Source of the DNA: Mycobacterium sp.
GTDB lineage: Bacteria; Actinomycetota; Actinomycetes; Mycobacteriales; Mycobacteriaceae
Reading direction: 5' to 3'
Assembly: GCA_018882965.1 (NCBI GenBank)
Contig: VEQY01000003.1
Span: forward strand, 1 to 64,000
Length of the DNA: 64,000 nt
Shown: positions 11,192-21,994 of the stretch, piece by piece
Layout of the letters: each line of letters starts with the position of its first letter
Numbering within the stretch: position 1 is the stretch's first letter
Made by a program: the position numbers and the translations under genes
The notes under the pieces: model-generated
The model's database searches: none
What the model was told of the DNA's origin: nothing
What the model saw: only the letters and a program-made list of their open reading frames with translations

Positions 11192-11509
11192 ATGAAAATC
11201 CACAAGGGCGACACGGTTCTTGTCATCGCCGGCAAGGACAAGGGCGCCAAAGGCAAAGTGATCAAGGCCTACCCGGATCGCAACCGGATCTTGGTCGAGG
11301 GTGTCAACCGGATCAAGAAGCACACCCCGAAGTCGGCGACCGAACGCGGCGCTTCCTCCGGCGGAATCGTCACCCAGGAGGCGCCGATCGACGTTTCCAA
11401 CGTGATGGTGGTCGACTCCGACGGCAAGCCCACCCGGATCGGCTACCGGGTCGATGAGAACACCGGCAAGAGGGTTCGTATCTCCAAGCGCAACGGCAAG
11501 GACATCTAG
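11192..11509 (+). CDS. rplX: 50S ribosomal protein L24
   Basis: The 105-residue product has the KOW motif ([19 protein letters not shown]) followed by IKKHTPKS. L24 initiates 50S assembly near the exit tunnel. It starts 14 bp after rplN, with GAAGG upstream. Its TAG stop overlaps the rplE GTG start (TAGTG). Confidence 0.97.
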   Translation: MKIHKGDTVLVIAGKDKGAKGKVIKAYPDRNRILVEGVNRIKKHTPKSATERGASSGGIVTQEAPIDVSNVMVVDSDGKPTRIGYRVDENTGKRVRISKRNGKDI

Positions 11510-12078
11510 TGACGACCGCAGAGGCACAGAAGGTCGCGCCGCGGCTCAAGCTGCGCTATCGCAGTGAGATCCGCGACGCCCTTCAGCAACAGTTCGACTA
11601 CGCCAACGTGATGCAGGTCCCCACGGTGGCCAAGGTTGTCATAAACATGGGCGTCGGTGACGCAGCCCGCGATGCGAAGCTGATCAATGGCGCGGTCAAC
11701 GACCTGGCACTGATCACCGGCCAGAAGCCCGAGATCCGCAAGGCCCGTAAGTCCATTGCCCAGTTCAAGCTGCGCGAGGGCATGCCGATCGGTGTCACCG
11801 CGACTCTCCGGGGTGACCGCATGTGGGAGTTCCTCGATCGGCTCGTGTCGATCGCGCTGCCGCGAATCCGCGATTTCCGGGGTTTGAGCCCCAAGCAGTT
11901 CGACGGTCACGGGAACTACACCTTCGGGCTCTCCGAGCAGTCGGTGTTCCACGAGATCGACGTGGACTCCATCGACCGGCCTCGCGGCATGGACATCACC
12001 GTCGTCACCTCGGCGACGACCGACGACGAGGGGCGGGCACTGCTGCGGGCCCTCGGTTTCCCCTTCAAGGAGAACTGA
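11509..12078 (+). CDS. rplE: 50S ribosomal protein L5
   Basis: This 189-residue L5 contains [30 protein letters not shown] and FPEIDVD-like C-terminal elements ([17 protein letters not shown]). L5 binds 5S rRNA with L18 and contacts P-site tRNA. The GTG start at 11509 overlaps the rplX stop. Confidence 0.97.
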   Translation: MTTAEAQKVAPRLKLRYRSEIRDALQQQFDYANVMQVPTVAKVVINMGVGDAARDAKLINGAVNDLALITGQKPEIRKARKSIAQFKLREGMPIGVTATLRGDRMWEFLDRLVSIALPRIRDFRGLSPKQFDGHGNYTFGLSEQSVFHEIDVDSIDRPRGMDITVVTSATTDDEGRALLRALGFPFKEN

Positions 12079-12083
12079 CAGCA

Positions 12084-12269
12084 ATGGCAAAGAAGGCGTT
12101 GGTCAACAAGGCCAAGAAGAAGCCGAAGTTCGCGGTGCGGGCCTATACCCGCTGCAACAAGTGCGGTCGGCCGCACGCGGTGTACCGCAAGTTCGGCCTG
12201 TGCCGGATCTGCCTGCGCGAAATGGCGCACGCCGGGGAGTTGCCGGGCGTGCAGAAGGCCAGTTGGTAG
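12084..12269 (+). CDS. rpsN: 30S ribosomal protein S14, zinc (type Z) form
   Basis: The product has 61 residues with two CxxC pairs (CNKC and CRIC), the four-cysteine zinc site that defines the C+ type Z S14. Mycobacteria also carry a zinc-free paralogue elsewhere, under Zur control; this spc-operon copy is the zinc-replete one. S14 sits in the 30S head. It starts 5 bp after rplE and a GGAGGGAGGA site follows for rpsH. Confidence 0.97.
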   Translation: MAKKALVNKAKKKPKFAVRAYTRCNKCGRPHAVYRKFGLCRICLREMAHAGELPGVQKASW

Positions 12270-12284
12270 GAGGGAGGAAAAGCG

Positions 12285-12683
12285 ATGACAATGACAGACC
12301 CGATCGCGGACTTCCTGACCCGTCTGCGTAACGCCAACTCGGCGTACCACGAGGAAGTGACGCTTCCGCACTCGAAGATCAAGGCAAATATCGCCGAGAT
12401 CCTCAAGCGCGAGGGCTACATCAGTGACTACCGCACCGAGGATGCCCGGATCGGCAAATCGCTGGTGGTCGAGTTGAAATACGGACCCAACCGGGAACGC
12501 AGCCTTGCCGGCCTGCGCCGGGTGTCCAAGCCCGGGCTGCGGGTGTACGCGAAGTCGACCAGCCTGCCCCGGGTACTGGGTGGTCTCGGTGTGGCGATCA
12601 TCTCCACATCCTCGGGTTTGTTGACCGACCGCCAAGCCGCTCAGCAGGGCGTCGGTGGCGAAGTCCTTGCGTACGTGTGGTAG
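12285..12683 (+). CDS. rpsH: 30S ribosomal protein S8
   Basis: The 132-residue product starts [18 protein letters not shown] and carries the C-terminal S8 signature [13 protein letters not shown]8 binds the central domain of 16S rRNA and autoregulates the spc operon in E. coli; no matching site was searched for here. A strong GGAGGGAGGAAAAGCG precedes ATG 12285. Confidence 0.97.
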   Translation: MTMTDPIADFLTRLRNANSAYHEEVTLPHSKIKANIAEILKREGYISDYRTEDARIGKSLVVELKYGPNRERSLAGLRRVSKPGLRVYAKSTSLPRVLGGLGVAIISTSSGLLTDRQAAQQGVGGEVLAYVW

Positions 12684-12707
12684 CGGGACAGGAAGAGCAG
12701 AGCAGAC

Positions 12708-13247
12708 ATGTCGCGAATTGGTAAGCAGCCCGTACCGGTCCCGTCCGGTGTGGACGTGACGATCGACGGCCAGAACCTTTCAGTCAAAGGTCCCAAGGGA
12801 GTGCTGGAACTGGCGGTCGCCGAGCCCATCGTGGTGTCGCGCGACGACGATGGCGCGATCATCGTGAGCCGGCCGGATGACGAGCGCCGAAACCGCTCGC
12901 TGCACGGGCTCTCGCGCACCCTGGTGTCCAACCTCATCACTGGTGTCACCGAGGGGTACACCACGAAGATGGAGATTTTCGGCGTCGGCTATCGCGTTCA
13001 GCAGAAGGGCAGCAACCTCGAGTTCGCGCTGGGCTACAGCCACCCCGTCCTGGTCGAGGCTCCCGAGGGCATCACCTTCGCGGTGGAGAGTCCCACCAAG
13101 TTCTCGATCTCCGGGATCGACAAGCAGAAGGTCGGCCAGATTTCGGCGAACATCCGGCGGTTGCGTCGCTCCGACCCCTACAAGGGCAAGGGCATCCGCT
13201 ACGAGGGTGAGCAGATCCGTCGCAAGGTCGGAAAGACAGGGAAGTAG
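12708..13247 (+). CDS. rplF: 50S ribosomal protein L6
   Basis: At 179 residues it is a normal L6, beginning [17 protein letters not shown] and ending with the signature [25 protein letters not shown]6 is near the GTPase-associated centre. It starts 24 bp after rpsH; rplR follows after 2 bp. Confidence 0.97.
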   Translation: MSRIGKQPVPVPSGVDVTIDGQNLSVKGPKGVLELAVAEPIVVSRDDDGAIIVSRPDDERRNRSLHGLSRTLVSNLITGVTEGYTTKMEIFGVGYRVQQKGSNLEFALGYSHPVLVEAPEGITFAVESPTKFSISGIDKQKVGQISANIRRLRRSDPYKGKGIRYEGEQIRRKVGKTGK

Positions 13248-13249
13248 GC

Positions 13250-13654
13250 ATGGCACCCACTCAGACAGCCACCGCGCACAAGCCGGTCGGCGCCAGTGCT
13301 TCGGCGGCCCGGCGGGTGGCGCGACTGCGTCGCCACGCGCGGCTGCGCAAGAAAGTCGTCGGCACTGCCGAACGCCCGCGCCTGGTGGTCAATCGTTCCT
13401 CTCGTCACATCCACGTCCAGTTGGTCAACGACGAGAACGGCACGACCCTGGCGGCCGCCTCGTCGATCGAGGCCGACGTCCGCGCCGTCGACGGCGACAA
13501 GAAAGCGCGCAGCGTGCGGGTCGGTCAGTTGATCGCCGAGCGCGCCAAGTCGGCCGGTATCGAGTCGGTCGTGTTCGACCGGGGCGGCCACACCTACGGA
13601 GGGCGGATCGCGGCCTTGGCCGACGCCGCACGGGAGAACGGACTCAAGTTCTGA
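13250..13654 (+). CDS. rplR: 50S ribosomal protein L18
   Basis: This 134-residue L18 has an N-terminal basic tail and the body [19 protein letters not shown] with the C-terminal [24 protein letters not shown]18 brings 5S rRNA to the 50S subunit. The stop overlaps rpsE (TGATG). Confidence 0.97.
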   Translation: MAPTQTATAHKPVGASASAARRVARLRRHARLRKKVVGTAERPRLVVNRSSRHIHVQLVNDENGTTLAAASSIEADVRAVDGDKKARSVRVGQLIAERAKSAGIESVVFDRGGHTYGGRIAALADAARENGLKF

Positions 13655-14382
13655 TGACCACGGGAAACACCGAGCAGACGCCCGCCACCGAGGCCGACGC
13701 GGCAGGCACCGGCGCTCCGACGACGGGCAGTGGCGACAGTCGCGACGATCGGGGCCATCGCGACGGACGGCGTCGCGATGACCGCGGCGGACGGTCCGAC
13801 GGTCGCGGTGGGCGCGACGGCGGGGACAAGAGCAATTACCTCGAGCGCGTCGTGACGATCAACCGGGTGTCGAAGGTGGTCAAGGGCGGCCGCCGTTTCA
13901 GCTTCACCGCGCTGGTGATCGTCGGTGACGGTAAAGGCATGGTCGGCGTGGGCTACGGCAAGGCCAAGGAGGTGCCGGCGGCGATCGCCAAGGGTGTCGA
14001 AGAAGCCCGTAAGAACTTCTTCCGGGTTCCCCTGATCGGTGGAACCATCACCCACCCAGTGCAGGGTGAGGCGGCGGCCGGTGTGGTTATGCTGCGTCCG
14101 GCCAGCCCCGGCACCGGCGTGATCGCCGGCGGTGCGGCGCGTGCGGTGCTGGAGTGCGCCGGTGTTCACGACATCCTGGCCAAGTCTCTGGGCAGCGACA
14201 ACGCCATCAACGTGGTGCACGCCACCGTTGCCGCGCTCAAACTGCTCCAACGTCCCGAGGAGGTGGCCGCTCGCCGCGGTCTGCCGATCGAGGACGTTGC
14301 GCCGGCCGGCATGCTCCGCGCTCGCCGGGAGAGCGAAGCACAGGCCCGCCAGGCGGTGGCGGCAACCGAGGGGAGCGCGTAG
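13654..14382 (+). CDS. rpsE: 30S ribosomal protein S5 with charged N-terminal extension
   Basis: ATG 13654 gives 242 residues. The first 60 or so are a low-complexity Asp/Arg/Gly extension ([18 protein letters not shown]), followed by a normal S5: [21 protein letters not shown], then [12 protein letters not shown] and the C-terminal fold. S5 shapes the mRNA entry channel and affects decoding accuracy. The start overlaps the rplR stop, which decides it. The extension makes it about 75 residues longer than E. coli S5. Confidence 0.97.
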   Translation: MTTGNTEQTPATEADAAGTGAPTTGSGDSRDDRGHRDGRRRDDRGGRSDGRGGRDGGDKSNYLERVVTINRVSKVVKGGRRFSFTALVIVGDGKGMVGVGYGKAKEVPAAIAKGVEEARKNFFRVPLIGGTITHPVQGEAAAGVVMLRPASPGTGVIAGGAARAVLECAGVHDILAKSLGSDNAINVVHATVAALKLLQRPEEVAARRGLPIEDVAPAGMLRARRESEAQARQAVAATEGSA

Positions 14383-14384
14383 CG

Positions 14385-14564
14385 ATGGCCGAGGTCAAGA
14401 TCACGCAGGTGCGCGGCACCATCGGCGCGCGCTGGAATCAGCGCGAGACCCTTCGCACCCTGGGGTTGCGGAAGATCCGCCAGTCGGTCATCCGGGAGGA
14501 CAACCCCGAGACGCGCGGGCTGATCCGGGTCGTGCACCATCTCGTTGACGTCGAGGAAGTCTGA
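14385..14564 (+). CDS. rpmD: 50S ribosomal protein L30
   Basis: The 59-residue product begins [20 protein letters not shown] and ends in [16 protein letters not shown], typical L30. ATG 14385 lies 2 bp after the rpsE stop; longer in-frame starts lie inside rpsE and are not credible. Confidence 0.96.
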   Translation: MAEVKITQVRGTIGARWNQRETLRTLGLRKIRQSVIREDNPETRGLIRVVHHLVDVEEV

Positions 14565-14572
14565 GAAGAGAG

Positions 14573-15016
14573 ATGACGATCAAACTGCACGATCTCAAGC
14601 CCGCGCCGGGCTCGAAGACCGCACGGACTCGCGTCGGGCGTGGCGAGGGATCCAAGGGTAAGACCGCCGGTCGCGGTACCAAGGGATCGAAGGCGCGCAA
14701 GAACATCCCCGCCAGCTTCGAGGGCGGCCAGATGCCGATTCACATGCGGCTGCCCAAGCTGAAGGGCTTCCGCAATCGATTCCGGACCACCTACGAGGTG
14801 GTCAACGTCGCGGACCTCAACCGGCTGTATCCGACCGGCGGTGACGTCACCGTCGAGGACCTCGTCGCCAAGGGCGCGGTTCGCAAGAACACCTTGGTGA
14901 AGGTGCTCGGCAACGGGAAACTGACCGTCAAGGTCGACGTCACAGCGCATAAGTTCAGCGGCAGCGCACGGGAGAAGATCGCCGCCGCGGGCGGATCAGC
15001 GACAGAGACGTCCTGA
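14573..15016 (+). CDS. rplO: 50S ribosomal protein L15
   Basis: The 147-residue product has the L15 start ([33 protein letters not shown]) in its basic N-terminal half and the globular C-terminal half. L15 is a late assembly protein. It closes the spc ribosomal cluster here; sppA follows after 8 bp, so read-through is likely. Confidence 0.96.
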   Translation: MTIKLHDLKPAPGSKTARTRVGRGEGSKGKTAGRGTKGSKARKNIPASFEGGQMPIHMRLPKLKGFRNRFRTTYEVVNVADLNRLYPTGGDVTVEDLVAKGAVRKNTLVKVLGNGKLTVKVDVTAHKFSGSAREKIAAAGGSATETS

Positions 15017-15024
15017 CACCTCGC

Positions 15025-16737
15025 ATGTTCGAGTTCCTGCCAGTACCTGATGAATTGAAGGGCTTGGCACGGCGGGTCGACACCGCCCGGCACCACGGTG
15101 TCCCCAACGGCTGCATCCTTGAGCTCGATCTCCAATCGATCCCATCCGAGACCGCCGGCTTGGATCCGTTGCGGATCCTCAGCGGCGCAGGTCGGCCGCT
15201 ACTGTTGCGTGACGCCGTGGCGGCGATCTACCGCGCAGCGCAAGACTCCCGGGTCGCCGGACTGATTGCTCGGGTTCAGCTTTCGGCGGCCCCGCCCGGG
15301 GCGGTGCAGGAGATTCGGGAGGCGGTCGCTGCTTTCACCTCGGTCAAGCCTTCGCTCGCCTGGGCGGAGACCTACCCCGGCACGCTCTCGTACTACCTGG
15401 CAACGGCATTCTCCGAGATCTGGATGCAGCCCTCCGGCACGGTGGGGCTGGTGGGTTTTGCGACCAACGCAGTGTTCCTGCGTGACGCGCTCGACAAAGC
15501 AGGTATCGAGGCCCAGTTCGTCGCCCGCGGCGAGTACAAGTCGGCGGCGAACCTGTTCACGCAGGACAGCTACACGGATGCGCACCGAGAAGCCGACAGC
15601 AGGCTGATCGAGAGCCTGCACAGCCAGGTGTGGACAGCTATCGGCGAGGCGCGCGGCCTGGATGCCGCGGCACTGGATGCCCTTGCCGACCGGGCACCCC
15701 TCTTGCGCGACGACGCTATGTCAGCAAAGTTGTTGGACCGCATCGGGTTTCGCGATGAGGCGTATGGCCGCATCGCCGAGATGGGTGGCGCCAAGAGTAC
15801 GGATCCCGACGACGATGAGGCCCCACCGAGGCTCTATCTGTCGCGATACGCGCAGAGTCGCAAAGCAACGCCGTCAATCCCCGGCCGCAAACAGAGCCCC
15901 CTGATCGCCCTTGTGACAGTCGCCGGGCCCATCGTGAGCGGGCGCGGCGGGCCCCAGATGCTGCCCGGTCGGCCGAGCGCGGGCGGCGACACCATCGCCG
16001 CCGCCCTCCGCGAGGCCGCCGCCGACGACGAGGTCAAGGCGGTCGTGCTGCGCGTGGACAGTCCCGGCGGATCGGTAACTGGTTCGGAGACGATCTGGCG
16101 TGAGGTGTGCCGGACCCGCTCGCGCGGAAAGCCGGTGGTCGCCTCGATGGGAGCTGTTGCGGCATCCGGCGGCTACTACGTCGCGATGGCGGCTCAGACG
16201 ATCGTGGCGAACCCGGCCACGATCACCGGATCGATCGGAGTGGTGACCGGCAAGCTGGTGGCCCGCGAACTGAAGGAACGTCTCGGCGTCGGCTCCGATG
16301 CGGTGCGGACCAACCCCAACGCCGACGCGTGGTCGCTGAACGCGCCGTTCACCCCCGAGCAGCAGACGTTGGTCGAGGCGGAAGCGGATCTCTTCTACAC
16401 GGACTTCGTCCGCCGGGTCGCCGAGGCGCGCGGTCTCTCCGCCGACGCCGTCGACGCGGTGGCGCGCGGCCGGATCTGGACCGGCGCGGACGCCCTCGGA
16501 CACGGCCTGGTCGACGAGCTCGGCGGTCTGCGTACCGCGGTGCGGCGCGCCAAGGTGCTGGCCGGCCTCGACGAAGACGCTGAGATCAGGCTGGTGGGCT
16601 ACCCGAGCTCGTCGGTGCTGGATTACCTGCGGCAGAAAGCGTCCTCGCAGCCGGCTGCGGCGTGGCTGCCCGAGGCGATAGGCAGTCTGCTCATCGACCG
16701 CGCGAGTGCGCTGTGGGTGGGTCAGTCGCGGTTCTGA
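15025..16737 (+). CDS. sppA: Signal peptide peptidase SppA, 67K type
   Basis: This 570-residue S49 family serine protease has two tandem SppA domains. The catalytic dyad can be read as Lys172 in GEYKSA (N-terminal domain) and Ser381 in ASGGYY (C-terminal domain), as in other long SppA proteins. It cleaves remnant signal peptides in the membrane. No clear N-terminal membrane anchor is visible. The start at ATG 15025 is 8 bp after rplO. The 3' end overlaps the convergent methyltransferase gene by 16 bp. Confidence 0.93.
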   Translation: MFEFLPVPDELKGLARRVDTARHHGVPNGCILELDLQSIPSETAGLDPLRILSGAGRPLLLRDAVAAIYRAAQDSRVAGLIARVQLSAAPPGAVQEIREAVAAFTSVKPSLAWAETYPGTLSYYLATAFSEIWMQPSGTVGLVGFATNAVFLRDALDKAGIEAQFVARGEYKSAANLFTQDSYTDAHREADSRLIESLHSQVWTAIGEARGLDAAALDALADRAPLLRDDAMSAKLLDRIGFRDEAYGRIAEMGGAKSTDPDDDEAPPRLYLSRYAQSRKATPSIPGRKQSPLIALVTVAGPIVSGRGGPQMLPGRPSAGGDTIAAALREAAADDEVKAVVLRVDSPGGSVTGSETIWREVCRTRSRGKPVVASMGAVAASGGYYVAMAAQTIVANPATITGSIGVVTGKLVARELKERLGVGSDAVRTNPNADAWSLNAPFTPEQQTLVEAEADLFYTDFVRRVAEARGLSADAVDAVARGRIWTGADALGHGLVDELGGLRTAVRRAKVLAGLDEDAEIRLVGYPSSSVLDYLRQKASSQPAAAWLPEAIGSLLIDRASALWVGQSRF

Positions 16738-17648
16738 CCGGTCCGGGTGGCGCTGACGTAGGTGATCTCGCCGAGCGGGTCGTAGTCGTTGCGGTCGGGC
16801 GGCGCAAGACCGTTGCGGACGAACAACTCCTGCCCGGGCACATCGGTGACCTGCCAGCCCTTCGCCCGCAGGTAATCGATGACGTTGCTGCGGGGACCCG
16901 GGTAGATCAGAGTCGGCATGTCCATCTCTAGGCCGTGCTCGCGCAGGTTCGACGCCATCTCACGAGCCCGGGTGGCATCGAAGTCCACGATGCCCGGCAC
17001 GTATTCGGTGGCCACCGCGCTGGCCGGCACGCTGAGGGCGGTGATGGTGTCCAGGAGGCGGTCCTGAGCCTCCGGCGGCAGGTAGATCAGCAGACCCTCG
17101 GCCAGCCACGCCGTGGGTGCCGCCGGATCGAAGCCGGCATCCCTCAGGGCTTTCGGCCAGTCGTCGCGAAGGTCGATGCCGACAGTCCTGCGCGTGGCGG
17201 TGGGCGCAGCCCCGAGATCCGCCAGGGTGGCCGTCTTGAAGCCGATCACCTCGGGCTGATCGACCTCATAGACGATGGTGTCTGCCGGCCAGGGCAACCG
17301 GTAGGCCCTGGAGTCCAGACCGGACGCCAGGATCACCACCTGCCGTACCCCGCTGTCGGTCGCGGCGACGCAGTAGTCGTCGAAGAACCGGGTGCGCATG
17401 GCCATGCCCGCCACCATGGCGGCCGCCCGGTCCGCGCCGTCATCGCCGAATGCTGAGGTGTCCATGCGGCCGTCGAGCAGTTCGGTGAAGAACGGGATGC
17501 CCACTGCCCGAACGAGGGGCTCGGCGAACGGGTCATCCAGGAGGCCGCGCTCGTCACGGGTCGCCAGTGCCCGTGCTGCCGCGACCATGGTCGCGGTCAT
17601 CCCCACACTGGAGGCCAGGTCCCAGGAGTCGCCTTCGTACCGTGACAT
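16722..17648 (-). CDS. SAM-dependent methyltransferase, TIGR00027/LCM family
   Basis: The ATG at 17648 gives 308 residues starting [27 protein letters not shown], typical of the mycobacterial Rv0725c/Rv0726c class of putative O-methyltransferases. The motifs [17 protein letters not shown] and [13 protein letters not shown] (SAM site) and [14 protein letters not shown] are visible. Substrate is unknown; the family has been linked to leucine-carboxyl or polyketide-type methylation only by fold. The start follows the family's conserved N-terminus; a longer frame to 17930 would run into secY and is rejected. An AT-rich inverted repeat lies about 40 bp upstream. Confidence 0.9.
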   Translation of the reverse strand: MSRYEGDSWDLASSVGMTATMVAAARALATRDERGLLDDPFAEPLVRAVGIPFFTELLDGRMDTSAFGDDGADRAAAMVAGMAMRTRFFDDYCVAATDSGVRQVVILASGLDSRAYRLPWPADTIVYEVDQPEVIGFKTATLADLGAAPTATRRTVGIDLRDDWPKALRDAGFDPAAPTAWLAEGLLIYLPPEAQDRLLDTITALSVPASAVATEYVPGIVDFDATRAREMASNLREHGLEMDMPTLIYPGPRSNVIDYLRAKGWQVTDVPGQELFVRNGLAPPDRNDYDPLGEITYVSATRTGQNRD

Positions 17649-17689
17649 CCGCCCACCCGAGGTTCGTCGCATGGCCGAGTTGCCATGAC

Positions 17690-17706
17690 AGTTAGGTAAT
17701 ATAACT
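17690..17706. promoter_or_regulatory. AT-rich inverted repeat between methyltransferase gene and secY
   Basis: AGTTA (17690-17694) and TAACT (17702-17706) form a 5-bp inverted repeat around a 7-bp AT-rich spacer, in a very GC-rich region. It sits 42 bp upstream of the methyltransferase start and overlaps a possible minus-strand -10 element (TATATT). It could be an operator or simply promoter DNA. Confidence 0.35.
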
Positions 17707-17859
17707 ATGCACGCCCTGCGTACCGGCCTGATTCTCGGCCGGCCTGGGGTAACTGTTAGTCTCGTAGACTGATCGAGCGCGCCGCGATCGGCAAGGAGAC
17801 GCTGGCCAGGCCAGCCGCATCGGCACGCCGCGACCCCGTCCGGCCGCCCAGGAGGAAGA

Positions 17860-19185
17860 GTGCTTTCGGCTTTCATCTCGTCGCTGCGGACGGCCGATCT
17901 CCGGCGGAAGATCCTGTTCACCCTGCTCATCGTGATCCTCTACCGGGTCGGTTCGTCGCTGCCGTCACCGGGCGTCAACTACAAGAACGTCAACCAGTGC
18001 ATCGACCAGCTCAGCGGCGGCTCAGGGGCTCAGATCTACTCGCTGATCAACCTGTTCTCCGGTGGCGCCCTGCTGCAGCTGTCGGTGTTCGCGGTGGGCG
18101 TGATGCCCTACATCACCGCGAGCATCATCGTGCAGCTCCTCGGCGTGGTGATCCCGCGCTTCGAGGAGCTGCGCAAAGAGGGCCAGGCGGGCCAGGCCAA
18201 AATGACCCAGTACACCCGCTATCTGGCGATCGCGCTGGCCCTGCTGCAGGCCACCAGTATCGTCGCGCTGGCCGCCAACGGCGGTCTGCTGCAGGGCTGC
18301 ACACTCGACATCCTGACCAACCAGAGCATCTTCACCCTGATCGTCATCGTCCTGGTGATGACGGCGGGTGCCGGGCTGGTCATGTGGATGGGTGAACTGG
18401 TCACCGAGCGCGGACTCGGCAACGGTATGTCGCTGCTGATCTTCGCCGGCATCGCCTCCCGTATCCCGATCGAGGGCAAGACCATCCTTGACACCCGCGG
18501 CGGCGCGGTCTTCGCCGCGGTCTGCGCGGCCACCCTCGCGATCCTCGTCGGCGTGGTCTTCGTCGAGCAGGGCCAGCGCCGCATTCCGGTGCAGTACGCC
18601 AAGAGAATGGTCGGGCGCCGCATGTACGGCGGCACCTCGACCTACCTGCCGCTGAAGGTCAACCAGGCCGGCGTCATCCCGGTCATCTTCGCCTCGTCAC
18701 TGATCTACGTGCCGTTGCTGATCACCCAGCTGATCCAGAGCGGCGGCAGCGGGCCGGGCACCGGCTGGTGGGATCGCTTCGTCGCGAACCACCTGACCAA
18801 CCCGGCCGACCCCATCTACGTCGCCATCTACTTCGGGCTGATCATCTTCTTCACCTACTTCTACGTCTCGGTGACCTTCAACACCGAAGAACGTGCTGAC
18901 GAGATGAAGAAGTTCGGCGGCTTCATTCCGGGAATCCGGCCCGGAAAGCCCACGGCCGACTATTTGAACTATGTGCTGAACCGGATCACCCTTCCCGGTT
19001 CGATCTATCTGGGCATCATCGCCGTGCTGCCGAACCTTTTCCTGCAGGTGGGCAACAGCGGGAGCGTCCAGAACCTGCCCTTCGGCGGCACTGCGGTTTT
19101 GATCATGATCGGCGTCGGCCTCGATACCATCAAGCAGATCGAAGGCCAGCTGATGCAGCGGAACTATGAGGGGTTCCTCAAGTGA
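17860..19185 (+). CDS. secY: Preprotein translocase subunit SecY
   Basis: The 441-residue product has ten hydrophobic segments and the SecY signatures [21 protein letters not shown] (plug/TM2 area) and the C-terminal [27 protein letters not shown]. It is the channel of the Sec translocon, working with SecE/SecG and SecA. GTG 17860 is preceded by AGGAGGAAGAG, which decides the start. It has its own 211-bp upstream region, unlike spc-operon secY in many bacteria; weak -10-like TAGTCT/TAGACT boxes near 17757-17770 lack clear -35 partners. Confidence 0.96.
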   Translation: MLSAFISSLRTADLRRKILFTLLIVILYRVGSSLPSPGVNYKNVNQCIDQLSGGSGAQIYSLINLFSGGALLQLSVFAVGVMPYITASIIVQLLGVVIPRFEELRKEGQAGQAKMTQYTRYLAIALALLQATSIVALAANGGLLQGCTLDILTNQSIFTLIVIVLVMTAGAGLVMWMGELVTERGLGNGMSLLIFAGIASRIPIEGKTILDTRGGAVFAAVCAATLAILVGVVFVEQGQRRIPVQYAKRMVGRRMYGGTSTYLPLKVNQAGVIPVIFASSLIYVPLLITQLIQSGGSGPGTGWWDRFVANHLTNPADPIYVAIYFGLIIFFTYFYVSVTFNTEERADEMKKFGGFIPGIRPGKPTADYLNYVLNRITLPGSIYLGIIAVLPNLFLQVGNSGSVQNLPFGGTAVLIMIGVGLDTIKQIEGQLMQRNYEGFLK

Positions 19186-19192
19186 GACTCAC

Positions 19193-19738
19193 GTGAGAAT
19201 CGTCCTGCTGGGCCCGCCGGGCGCCGGTAAGGGCACTCAGGCGGTCAAACTCGCGGAGAAACTCGGGGTTCCGCAGATCTCCACCGGCGAATTGTTCCGA
19301 CACAACATCAGTGTGGGCACCAAGCTCGGCGTAGAGGCCAAACGTTACCTCGACGCCGGCGAACTCGTGCCGGCCGATCTGACGAACGCCCTCGTCGACG
19401 ACCGTCTCGATGAGCCCGACGTTGTCGGCGGGTTCATCCTCGACGGTTTCCCCCGATCGGTCGAGCAGGCCGAAGCGCTGCGTGACATGCTCGCGCGCCA
19501 CGACGCGGTGCTCGACGCCGTGTTGGAGTTCCGGGTGCCCGAGGATGAACTGGTTCAGCGGCTGCAGGGCCGAGGCCGCGCGGACGACACCGAGGACGTG
19601 ATCCGGAACCGGATGAAGGTCTACCGCGACGAGACCGCACCCCTGCTGGACTACTACCGCCACGAGCTGAAGACCGTCGACGCCGTCGGCACGCTCGATG
19701 AGGTCTTCGCGCGGGCACTGCACGCGCTCGGTCGCTGA
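19193..19738 (+). CDS. adk: Adenylate kinase
   Basis: GTG 19193 gives 181 residues beginning [25 protein letters not shown], matching the M. tuberculosis enzyme in length. The P-loop [10 protein letters not shown], the AMP-binding FILDGFPRS and a short zinc-free LID ([11 protein letters not shown]) are visible. It interconverts ATP+AMP and 2 ADP. It starts 7 bp after secY; an upstream in-frame GTG at 19166 inside secY is less likely. Confidence 0.96.
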   Translation: MRIVLLGPPGAGKGTQAVKLAEKLGVPQISTGELFRHNISVGTKLGVEAKRYLDAGELVPADLTNALVDDRLDEPDVVGGFILDGFPRSVEQAEALRDMLARHDAVLDAVLEFRVPEDELVQRLQGRGRADDTEDVIRNRMKVYRDETAPLLDYYRHELKTVDAVGTLDEVFARALHALGR

Positions 19739-19747
19739 CCCCCGGTC

Positions 19748-20545
19748 ATGGTTTCGCTGCCCGGCTTGCGCAGCCGCAAGAGCGTGCCAGCCCGCTCAGC
19801 GGGTGAGCTTGACGCGATGGCCGCCGCGGGCGCTGTCGTCGCCGCTGCACTGCGTGCAGTCCAGCGGGCTGCCGGTCCGGGCGTGTCCACCCGCGAACTC
19901 GATGACGCCGCGGAGACGCTGATCCGCGAAGCCGGCGGCGTGCCGTCGTTCCTTGGCTATCACGGCTACCCGGCAAGCATCTGCTCCTCGGTCAACGACC
20001 GGGTCGTGCACGGCATCCCCGCGGCCAGCGAGCGGCTGGCCGAGGGAGACCTGGTGTCGATCGACTGCGGTGTGATCCTCGATGGTTGGCACGGCGACGC
20101 GGCGGTCACCTTCGGTGTGGGCGGGCTGCTTCCCGCCGACGAAGCGCTGTCTGCGGCGACGCTGAGGGCTCTGCAGGCCGGTATCGCGGCCATGGTGCCT
20201 GGTAACCGCTTGACGGACGTCTCGCATGCGATCGAGAAGGGTGCTCGCGCTGCCGAGCGGGGGAGCGGCTATCGCTTCAGCATTGTCGCCGGTTACGGCG
20301 GCCACGGCATCGGCCGCAGCATGCACATGGATCCCTTCCTGCCCAACGAGGGTGAGCCCGGTCGCGGCCCGCTACTGGTCACCGGTTCGGTCCTCGCGAT
20401 TGAGCCGATGCTCACTCTGGGCACCGCCCGAACCCGTGTCCTCGACGATCAGTGGACTGTCGTCACCGAGGACGGCTCGCGTGCCGCGCACTGGGAGCAC
20501 ACCGTCGCGGTCACCGACGCCGGCCCCCGGATTCTCACCGGGTGA
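19748..20545 (+). CDS. map: Methionine aminopeptidase, type Ia
   Basis: This 265-residue M24A enzyme removes the initiator Met from nascent proteins. Metal ligands are visible in [20 protein letters not shown] (two Asp), GYGGHGIGR (His), AIEPML (Glu) and the final Glu in HWEHTVAV. It corresponds to mapA (Rv0734). The secY-adk-map order is standard. The last 174 bp are overlapped antisense by the DUF222/HNH gene. Confidence 0.95.
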   Translation: MVSLPGLRSRKSVPARSAGELDAMAAAGAVVAAALRAVQRAAGPGVSTRELDDAAETLIREAGGVPSFLGYHGYPASICSSVNDRVVHGIPAASERLAEGDLVSIDCGVILDGWHGDAAVTFGVGGLLPADEALSAATLRALQAGIAAMVPGNRLTDVSHAIEKGARAAERGSGYRFSIVAGYGGHGIGRSMHMDPFLPNEGEPGRGPLLVTGSVLAIEPMLTLGTARTRVLDDQWTVVTEDGSRAAHWEHTVAVTDAGPRILTG

Positions 20546-21889
20546 TCGCTGCCGACGCGGCAGCAGCCGCTCGGGATGGTGGAAGTCGTTGACTCCGCCA
20601 CGCAACCCTCGACCGGGCGGCGGAATCCATTCCGTGCGGCCGTCCCGGCGTTTTCGGGTCCGCCAGCCGCCGGGCGCGACCCGTCCGTGATCCGGGCCAC
20701 AGCTGAAGGTGAGCTTGTCGATGTCGGTCGGGCCGCCATCGGACCAATCGTCGACGTGGTGGACCTCGCACCTGTCGCCCGCCACATCGCACCCCGGCGC
20801 GGTACAGCCACGATCGGCGGCGTGTAGGGCCAGCCGCTGGTCTGCGCTGGCGAGGCGCTTCGCGCGACCCAGGTACAGCGGACGCTCCGAGTGCGACTCG
20901 AAGACACACAGGTAGTGCAGGGCGCGGCTTGCCATCGTGATCAGATCCCGCATGGGCAACAGGCTCCCGCTGCCGGTGACCGCGTGGCCGGCCGCCGAGC
21001 ACAGCTGATCGACCGTCGCCGTCGCGATCACCGTCACCGGCAGACCGCGGTGCCGTCCCAGCTGCGGGTCGCCGAGGCGGCCGCGCACCAGCATCGCCAG
21101 CGCGTCATGCTGGCGCTGGACATGGCCGCGGACATCACGGTCGACGGCGTCCTGGCTCGGTTCCTCCGTAGCGGCCGGCCGTTCGTCGGCGGGATTGCAC
21201 ATCCCCGGCGCGGCGAACTTGGCGAGCCAGGCGTCCAACATCGCGCGAAGCTCGGGCGTGGCCACCAGCTTTCCCACGCTCATCCCGTCGGGGCGCTGGC
21301 TGCCGCACCAGGAGAAGCCCCGGCGCAGATCGCGATCGGAGTCACTGAACCGCCCGTCGGGGTTGAGGGTGACGGCCAGCCGATCGGCGAGTCTCCTGAG
21401 CTGATCGGGCCGCAGTTCAGCCGCTTTCCCGGCCAGAAACGCCTCGGCCCGCTCGACCTCGGTCGGATGAAGATGCCGGGGCAGCTCGCGGATGAAGCTC
21501 TGAATCACTCGTAGATGCTCGGGATCCAGTGCCCCCGCCTGCCAGGCTTTCGCCGTCGCCGGTAGTTCAGGTGGCAGCGGCTCGCCGGTCGGCGTCGTGC
21601 GCGGGCGTAGTTGCGCGGAGTCGTTCAGCCGGCGTCGGGCCTCGCCGGGGCTGACCCGGGCCGCGTCGGCGAGCAGCCGGTGAGCGGAGCCGCCCAGCTC
21701 CTCCTCATTACGGTGGGCTAGCGCCGCGGCGAGGTCGTGGACGAGCGCGGCGACGCGACGGCGTCCGGTCTCCAGCCGCTCCACCGCCGCCAGGAGTTCG
21801 TCCGCCGACAGACCGTCCCAGTCCAGCGCGCCGAGCGCCTGCACGGCGTCGTCGAACGACACGAAGGCGGTCGACCACACAGAACTCAT
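20372..21889 (-). CDS. DUF222 domain protein with degenerate HNH endonuclease domain (13E12-like)
   Basis: The ATG at 21889 gives 505 residues. An N-terminal DUF222 region ([20 protein letters not shown] to about residue 330) is followed by an HNH-type motif: [30 protein letters not shown] and FSCGPDH. This is the 13E12/REP family, multicopy in mycobacteria, with uncertain biological role. The usual Asn in TDxDNL is Lys here (TDIDKL), so nuclease activity is doubtful. The family normally ends soon after the HHPERLL segment (near 20560); this frame runs on about 60 codons, antisense through the 3' end of map, to a TAG at 20372. The start was chosen from the family's N-terminus; a longer frame to 22312 would overlap the MarR gene. 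Confidence 0.85.
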   Translation of the reverse strand: MSSVWSTAFVSFDDAVQALGALDWDGLSADELLAAVERLETGRRRVAALVHDLAAALAHRNEEELGGSAHRLLADAARVSPGEARRRLNDSAQLRPRTTPTGEPLPPELPATAKAWQAGALDPEHLRVIQSFIRELPRHLHPTEVERAEAFLAGKAAELRPDQLRRLADRLAVTLNPDGRFSDSDRDLRRGFSWCGSQRPDGMSVGKLVATPELRAMLDAWLAKFAAPGMCNPADERPAATEEPSQDAVDRDVRGHVQRQHDALAMLVRGRLGDPQLGRHRGLPVTVIATATVDQLCSAAGHAVTGSGSLLPMRDLITMASRALHYLCVFESHSERPLYLGRAKRLASADQRLALHAADRGCTAPGCDVAGDRCEVHHVDDWSDGGPTDIDKLTFSCGPDHGRVAPGGWRTRKRRDGRTEWIPPPGRGLRGGVNDFHHPERLLPRRQRSPGENPGAGVGDRDGVLPVRGTRAVLGDDSPLIVEDTGSGGAQSEHRLNREDRTGDQ

Positions 21890-21982
21890 GTTCGAGACGG
21901 TAGGACGGTGCTCTGACCGGGAACGGGCCCGCGCCCGCGAAGTGCCCGGGTTATCCCCAATCCCTGTTTCCTCCACAGGCGC

Positions 21983-21988
21983 TATGTT
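21983..21988 (+). promoter_or_regulatory. -10 element for the MarR-type gene, probably leaderless
   Basis: TATGTT (21983-21988) is a TANNNT box ending 6 bp before GTG 21995. Mycobacterial transcripts start about 6-8 nt past the -10, so the mRNA would begin at the start codon. No Shine-Dalgarno sequence is visible before the GTG, which fits. Confidence 0.5.
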
Positions 21989-21994
21989 CGCCTG

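Noticed and set aside
17649-17930. N-terminal extension of the methyltransferase gene up to 17930
   Set aside because: It would overlap the secY start on the other strand and adds sequence outside the family; the ATG at 17648 matches the conserved N-terminus.
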